Source of the DNA: Lachnospira sp.
GTDB lineage: Bacteria > Bacillota > Clostridia > Lachnospirales > Lachnospiraceae
Reading direction: 5' to 3'
Assembly: GCA_017626275.1 (NCBI GenBank)
Contig: JAGAJD010000120.1
Location: 1 to 7,569, forward strand
Length of the DNA stretch: 7,569 nucleotides
Positions 5,120-7,569 of this stretch are shown here, one piece after another; position 1 is the first letter of the stretch; every line of letters begins with the position of its first letter. Position numbers and translations under genes: made by a program. The notes under the pieces were generated by a model. It searched no databases, was not told the DNA's origin, and saw nothing but the letters and a program-made list of their open reading frames with translations.

Positions 5120-6487
5120 CTATCTTTCCTCTAACGGAATATAATCAGCATGCTGGCAGACATTCATATATGCCGGTCTGATAATTTTTCCACAATTAAT
5201 CAGTTCTTCTATACGATGTGCACTCCAGCCTGATATTCTGGCTACTGCAAATATTGGTGTATACAATTCTATCGGAAGTCCGAGCATACTATATACAAAT
5301 CCACTGTAAAAATCGACATTGGCACTTACACCCTTGTAAATCTTTCTTTCCTTTGCAATTAAATCTGCCGCAATACGCTCAACATTTTCCATCAGCTTAA
5401 ATTCTTTCTCTCTATGCTTCTCCACTGAAAGTTTCTCCACAAAGCCCTTAAATACTCTGGCTCTTGGATCTGAAAGTGAATACACCGCATGTCCCATACC
5501 ATATATTAAGCCCATCTTGTCAAATGCCTTTTTATGCAGAATATCATCAAGATAGCGTGTAAGCTCTTCCTCATCTTCCCAGTCGCTTACATGCTCTTTA
5601 ATATCCTTAAACATCTGAACCACTTTAATATTAGCTCCGCCATGCTTAGGCCCCTTTAAAGACGCTAAAGAAGATACCACTGCCGAATATGTGTCTGTTC
5701 CTGATGAAGTAACCACATGCGTAGTAAATGTTGAATTATTTCCACCGCCATGCTCTGCGTGCAGAACTAACGCAATATCCAGTATCAGAGCCTCAAGCTG
5801 TGTATATTTTCCGTCATCTCTTAACAAATGCAATATATTTTCTGCTGTGGAAAGCTTAGGATCAGGCTCATGAATAATAAGGCTTCCGCCTACATGGAAG
5901 TGCTTATATGCCTGATAACTGTATACAGCCAAAAGTGGAAATTCAGAAATCAACTGAAGTGACTGCCTTACCACATTAGGAATACTCGTATCATCTGCTT
6001 TAGTGTCATAAGAATAGAGCATAAGAACACTTCTTGCCAAAGCATTCATAATATCACGACTGGGCTTTTTCATTATAATATCTCTCACAAAATTAGGCGG
6101 AATACATCTGTAATTTCCAAGAATCATATTAAATTCTTCCAACTGCTCTTTATTCGGCAGTTCACCAAATAATAAAAGGTATGTTGCCTCCTCAAATCCA
6201 AATCTTTTTTCTTTGGTAAAACCTGCTATAAGTGTCTCAACATCTATTCCTCTATAATAGAGCTTGCCATCACACGGATGTGATACCCCGTTTTCATCTG
6301 TCTCTGAAGCTTTTATCTCTGAAATTTCAGTAAGCCCCGTAAGTACGCCCTTACCATTTAAGTCTCTAAGTCCTCTTTTTACTTCATACTTGTCATACAA
6401 AGAGCTTTCGATACGATTATTATACTTACACTTTGATGCCAAATTTTTAATCTCCGGTGTCACTGCTGAAAAGTCTTTTGCTTCCAA
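5120..6487 (-). CDS. Citrate synthase (citrate/2-methylcitrate synthase family)
   Basis: The enzyme condenses acetyl-CoA with oxaloacetate, feeding the oxidative branch that leads to 2-oxoglutarate and glutamate. Positions below count from the ATG at 6511 (463 residues). The catalytic residues are all visible: LHAEHGGGNNSTF (250-262, His254), GPKHGGAN (287-294), MGHAVY (339-344, His341), DPRA (348-351), NVDFYSG (398-404, Asp400) and GWSAHRIEE (428-436, Arg433). The N-terminal domain includes RGLRDLNGKGVLTGLTEIS. The ATG at 6511 has no ribosome binding site, whereas AAGGAGGT (6495-6502) is followed eight bases later by an in-frame TTG at 6487. I therefore place the start at TTG (455 residues, beginning MEAKDFSAV). 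The ATG remains possible. The gene follows the DUF1653 gene closely. Citrate versus 2-methylcitrate preference cannot be decided from sequence alone, and the gene symbol gltA or citZ is left open. Confidence 0.92.
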   Translation of the reverse strand: MEAKDFSAVTPEIKNLASKCKYNNRIESSLYDKYEVKRGLRDLNGKGVLTGLTEISEIKASETDENGVSHPCDGKLYYRGIDVETLIAGFTKEKRFGFEEATYLLLFGELPNKEQLEEFNMILGNYRCIPPNFVRDIIMKKPSRDIMNALARSVLMLYSYDTKADDTSIPNVVRQSLQLISEFPLLAVYSYQAYKHFHVGGSLIIHEPDPKLSTAENILHLLRDDGKYTQLEALILDIALVLHAEHGGGNNSTFTTHVVTSSGTDTYSAVVSSLASLKGPKHGGANIKVVQMFKDIKEHVSDWEDEEELTRYLDDILHKKAFDKMGLIYGMGHAVYSLSDPRARVFKGFVEKLSVEKHREKEFKLMENVERIAADLIAKERKIYKGVSANVDFYSGFVYSMLGLPIELYTPIFAVARISGWSAHRIEELINCGKIIRPAYMNVCQHADYIPLEER

Positions 6488-6494
6488 ATTAAGT

Positions 6495-6502
6495 ACCTCC
6501 TT
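6495..6502 (-). promoter_or_regulatory. Ribosome binding site deciding the citrate synthase start
   Basis: AAGGAGGT on the minus strand is a perfect Shine-Dalgarno. It lies inside the N-terminus of the frame if translation began at the ATG at 6511. Its spacing of eight bases from GGAGG to the TTG at 6487 is ideal, while no comparable site precedes the ATG. Confidence 0.6.
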
Positions 6503-6526
6503 TTCCGCCATTTTCAGGCAAACCTG

Positions 6527-7084
6527 CTATCTCAGCCTTGAGCCCTCGTACCTTGCATGAGTACGAATACAGCTCTGAAGTGATGCATATCTTTGATTAA
6601 TCGTTCCCTCCGGAACTTCTATTTCCATTGATGCCGCCATTGCATTAATGAGTTTATCGTCAAGCTTATCCCTGCTTTCAGCAAGAACATTAAGCTTTTC
6701 AGTATAACTCTCTGCATCTAAAAAGCGCAGCAGATAAGGGTTAACCTGTCCCTCCTGAATATCTTCCGTCTCTTTATCTAAGGCCTCCACTGCTTCCTCA
6801 GCTCTTATGTCTTTGGCACTTTCAGTATCCGTTTCTTGTACTTCATCTGAAAGCTCTATCTGCTCAAACCTGTAACGCTGCTCTGCCTGCGGATATTTTT
6901 CATGATCCACTTCACTCATAAACATTTCAAATGGTCTTACATACATTGAATAGCTTCCGTATAAAGCCTGATATACAACCATCTTTTCTTTTGTCTCTGA
7001 ATGATATGCTACTGCCTTTACCTGATATAGTTTTCCCTTAAAATGTTTATAAAATCCACCAATTACTAATTGCCTGTCTTCCAT
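6527..7084 (-). CDS. DUF1653 domain protein with C-terminal extension
   Basis: This 185-residue protein is likely cytoplasmic, with no signal or membrane segment. Residues 7-57 match the DUF1653 pattern: GGFYKHFKGKLYQVKAVA, HSETKEKMVVYQALYG, then YVRPFEMF. This small beta-rich domain is widespread in bacteria and of uncharacterised function. A highly acidic linker (about 75-112) follows. The C-terminal region (113-185) begins NPYLLRFLDAESYTEKL, is predicted helical and ends basic (RTHARYEGSRLR). It is absent from minimal DUF1653 proteins of about 70-80 residues. The start ATG at 7084 is supported by AAAGGAGGGG (7092-7101) with a 9-nt spacer. It lies 30 bp after the upstream gene and 15-39 bp before citrate synthase, so it is probably in one transcript with both. 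Confidence 0.82.
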   Translation of the reverse strand: MEDRQLVIGGFYKHFKGKLYQVKAVAYHSETKEKMVVYQALYGSYSMYVRPFEMFMSEVDHEKYPQAEQRYRFEQIELSDEVQETDTESAKDIRAEEAVEALDKETEDIQEGQVNPYLLRFLDAESYTEKLNVLAESRDKLDDKLINAMAASMEIEVPEGTINQRYASLQSCIRTHARYEGSRLR

Positions 7085-7114
7085 AAACGCTCCCCTCCTT
7101 TCAAAGCAAAACCA

Positions 7115-7569
7115 TTAACACGCTGTTGCCAAATCCCTGTTCATTTCCAACAGATTAAGTATTCCTGCCACTACTACATGACACAAAGCCACAATATATC
7201 TGCAGTCCGATTCAACTGTTTTATTGCAGCAAAGATACTGCTTGTGAATCTGAAGTACATAATCACATAACTCGGCAGGTGTGGTAAATCTATTTACAAT
7301 GCTGCTGTTTACCGAAACCTCTCCGCTTTGTATATATGTCCTTAACGCATATTTCAACTGTTTTTCATATTCACAGTGTTCCATAAAGCTTCCTGTAAAT
7401 ACAGTATTATGAGGAAAAGTAAAGTAATCTGCAAGATAATGGGTTACTTCTCCAAGTTTTCGGCAGTATGAAGTTGAAATTTTCTTGTAATCTGAAGAAT
7501 CAACTGTTAATTTAGAAATAAATTCACATACCAAATCAAAAGTTTCTTCAATATTATGTTTTGTTAATA
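7115..7569 (-). CDS. Unidentified cysteine-rich protein, 5' end outside the window
   Basis: I do not recognise this protein. The frame stays open to the right edge (visible start LTKHNIEETFDLVCEF), and the TTG at 7534 has no ribosome binding site before it, so the true start probably lies beyond the window. About 150 C-terminal residues are visible. They include nine cysteines (visible positions 14, 35, 65, 101, 113, 114, 122, 129, 150), five of them in the last 40 residues, where CC and CH occur. There is no regular CxxC pair, no signal peptide, and only one moderately hydrophobic stretch (IVALCHVVVAGILNLL, 125-140) near the C-terminus. The protein looks mostly helical. It is the first gene seen of the unit with DUF1653 and citrate synthase, 30 bp ahead of the former. 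Confidence 0.6.
   Translation of the reverse strand, partial: LTKHNIEETFDLVCEFISKLTVDSSDYKKISTSYCRKLGEVTHYLADYFTFPHNTVFTGSFMEHCEYEKQLKYALRTYIQSGEVSVNSSIVNRFTTPAELCDYVLQIHKQYLCCNKTVESDCRYIVALCHVVVAGILNLLEMNRDLATAC

Overview
The window looks like a chromosomal segment from an anaerobic Firmicute of the class Clostridia, most likely Lachnospiraceae. The DNA is AT-rich, with strong GGAGG-type ribosome binding sites and GTG and TTG starts beside ATG. The proteins resemble Lachnospiraceae types: a Ddl beginning MNIVVLAGGTSTER, a DUF1653 protein with a long C-terminal part, and a small GSW-type lipoprotein. This placement is inferred from protein style, not from a database search. All supported genes lie on the minus strand, so transcription runs from high to low coordinates.

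Right block (7569 down to 5120): the 3' part of an unidentified cysteine-rich protein gene that enters from outside the window, then a DUF1653 protein, then a citrate synthase. Gaps are short (30 bp, and 15-39 bp depending on the citrate synthase start), so the three are probably co-transcribed. The citrate synthase start is best explained by a TTG codon behind a perfect AAGGAGGT.

Middle block (4987 down to 2114): ddl and murF overlap by one base (TAATG), followed closely by a small lipoprotein gene and an intrinsic terminator. Ddl makes D-Ala-D-Ala and MurF joins it to the UDP-MurNAc-tripeptide, so these are consecutive steps of peptidoglycan precursor synthesis. The 132-bp gap upstream of ddl holds four DnaA-box-like 9-mers in one orientation within 70 bp. 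One of them overlaps a possible promoter -10 element.

Left block (2083 down to 1): a good promoter (TTTACA, 17 bp, TATTAT with an extended -10 TG) is followed by an apparent 5' leader of about 230 nt. The leader is rich in inverted repeats and carries a possible 48-49 codon ORF. After it come a 61-residue single-pass membrane protein, a divergent CpaF/TadA-type secretion ATPase, and the N-terminal half of a TadB/TadC-like membrane protein cut by the window edge. Together they suggest a Tad-like or type II secretion-like assembly system that is probably controlled at its leader.

The two places most worth a second look are the structured leader and the DnaA-box cluster. The core enzymes appear intact and conventional.
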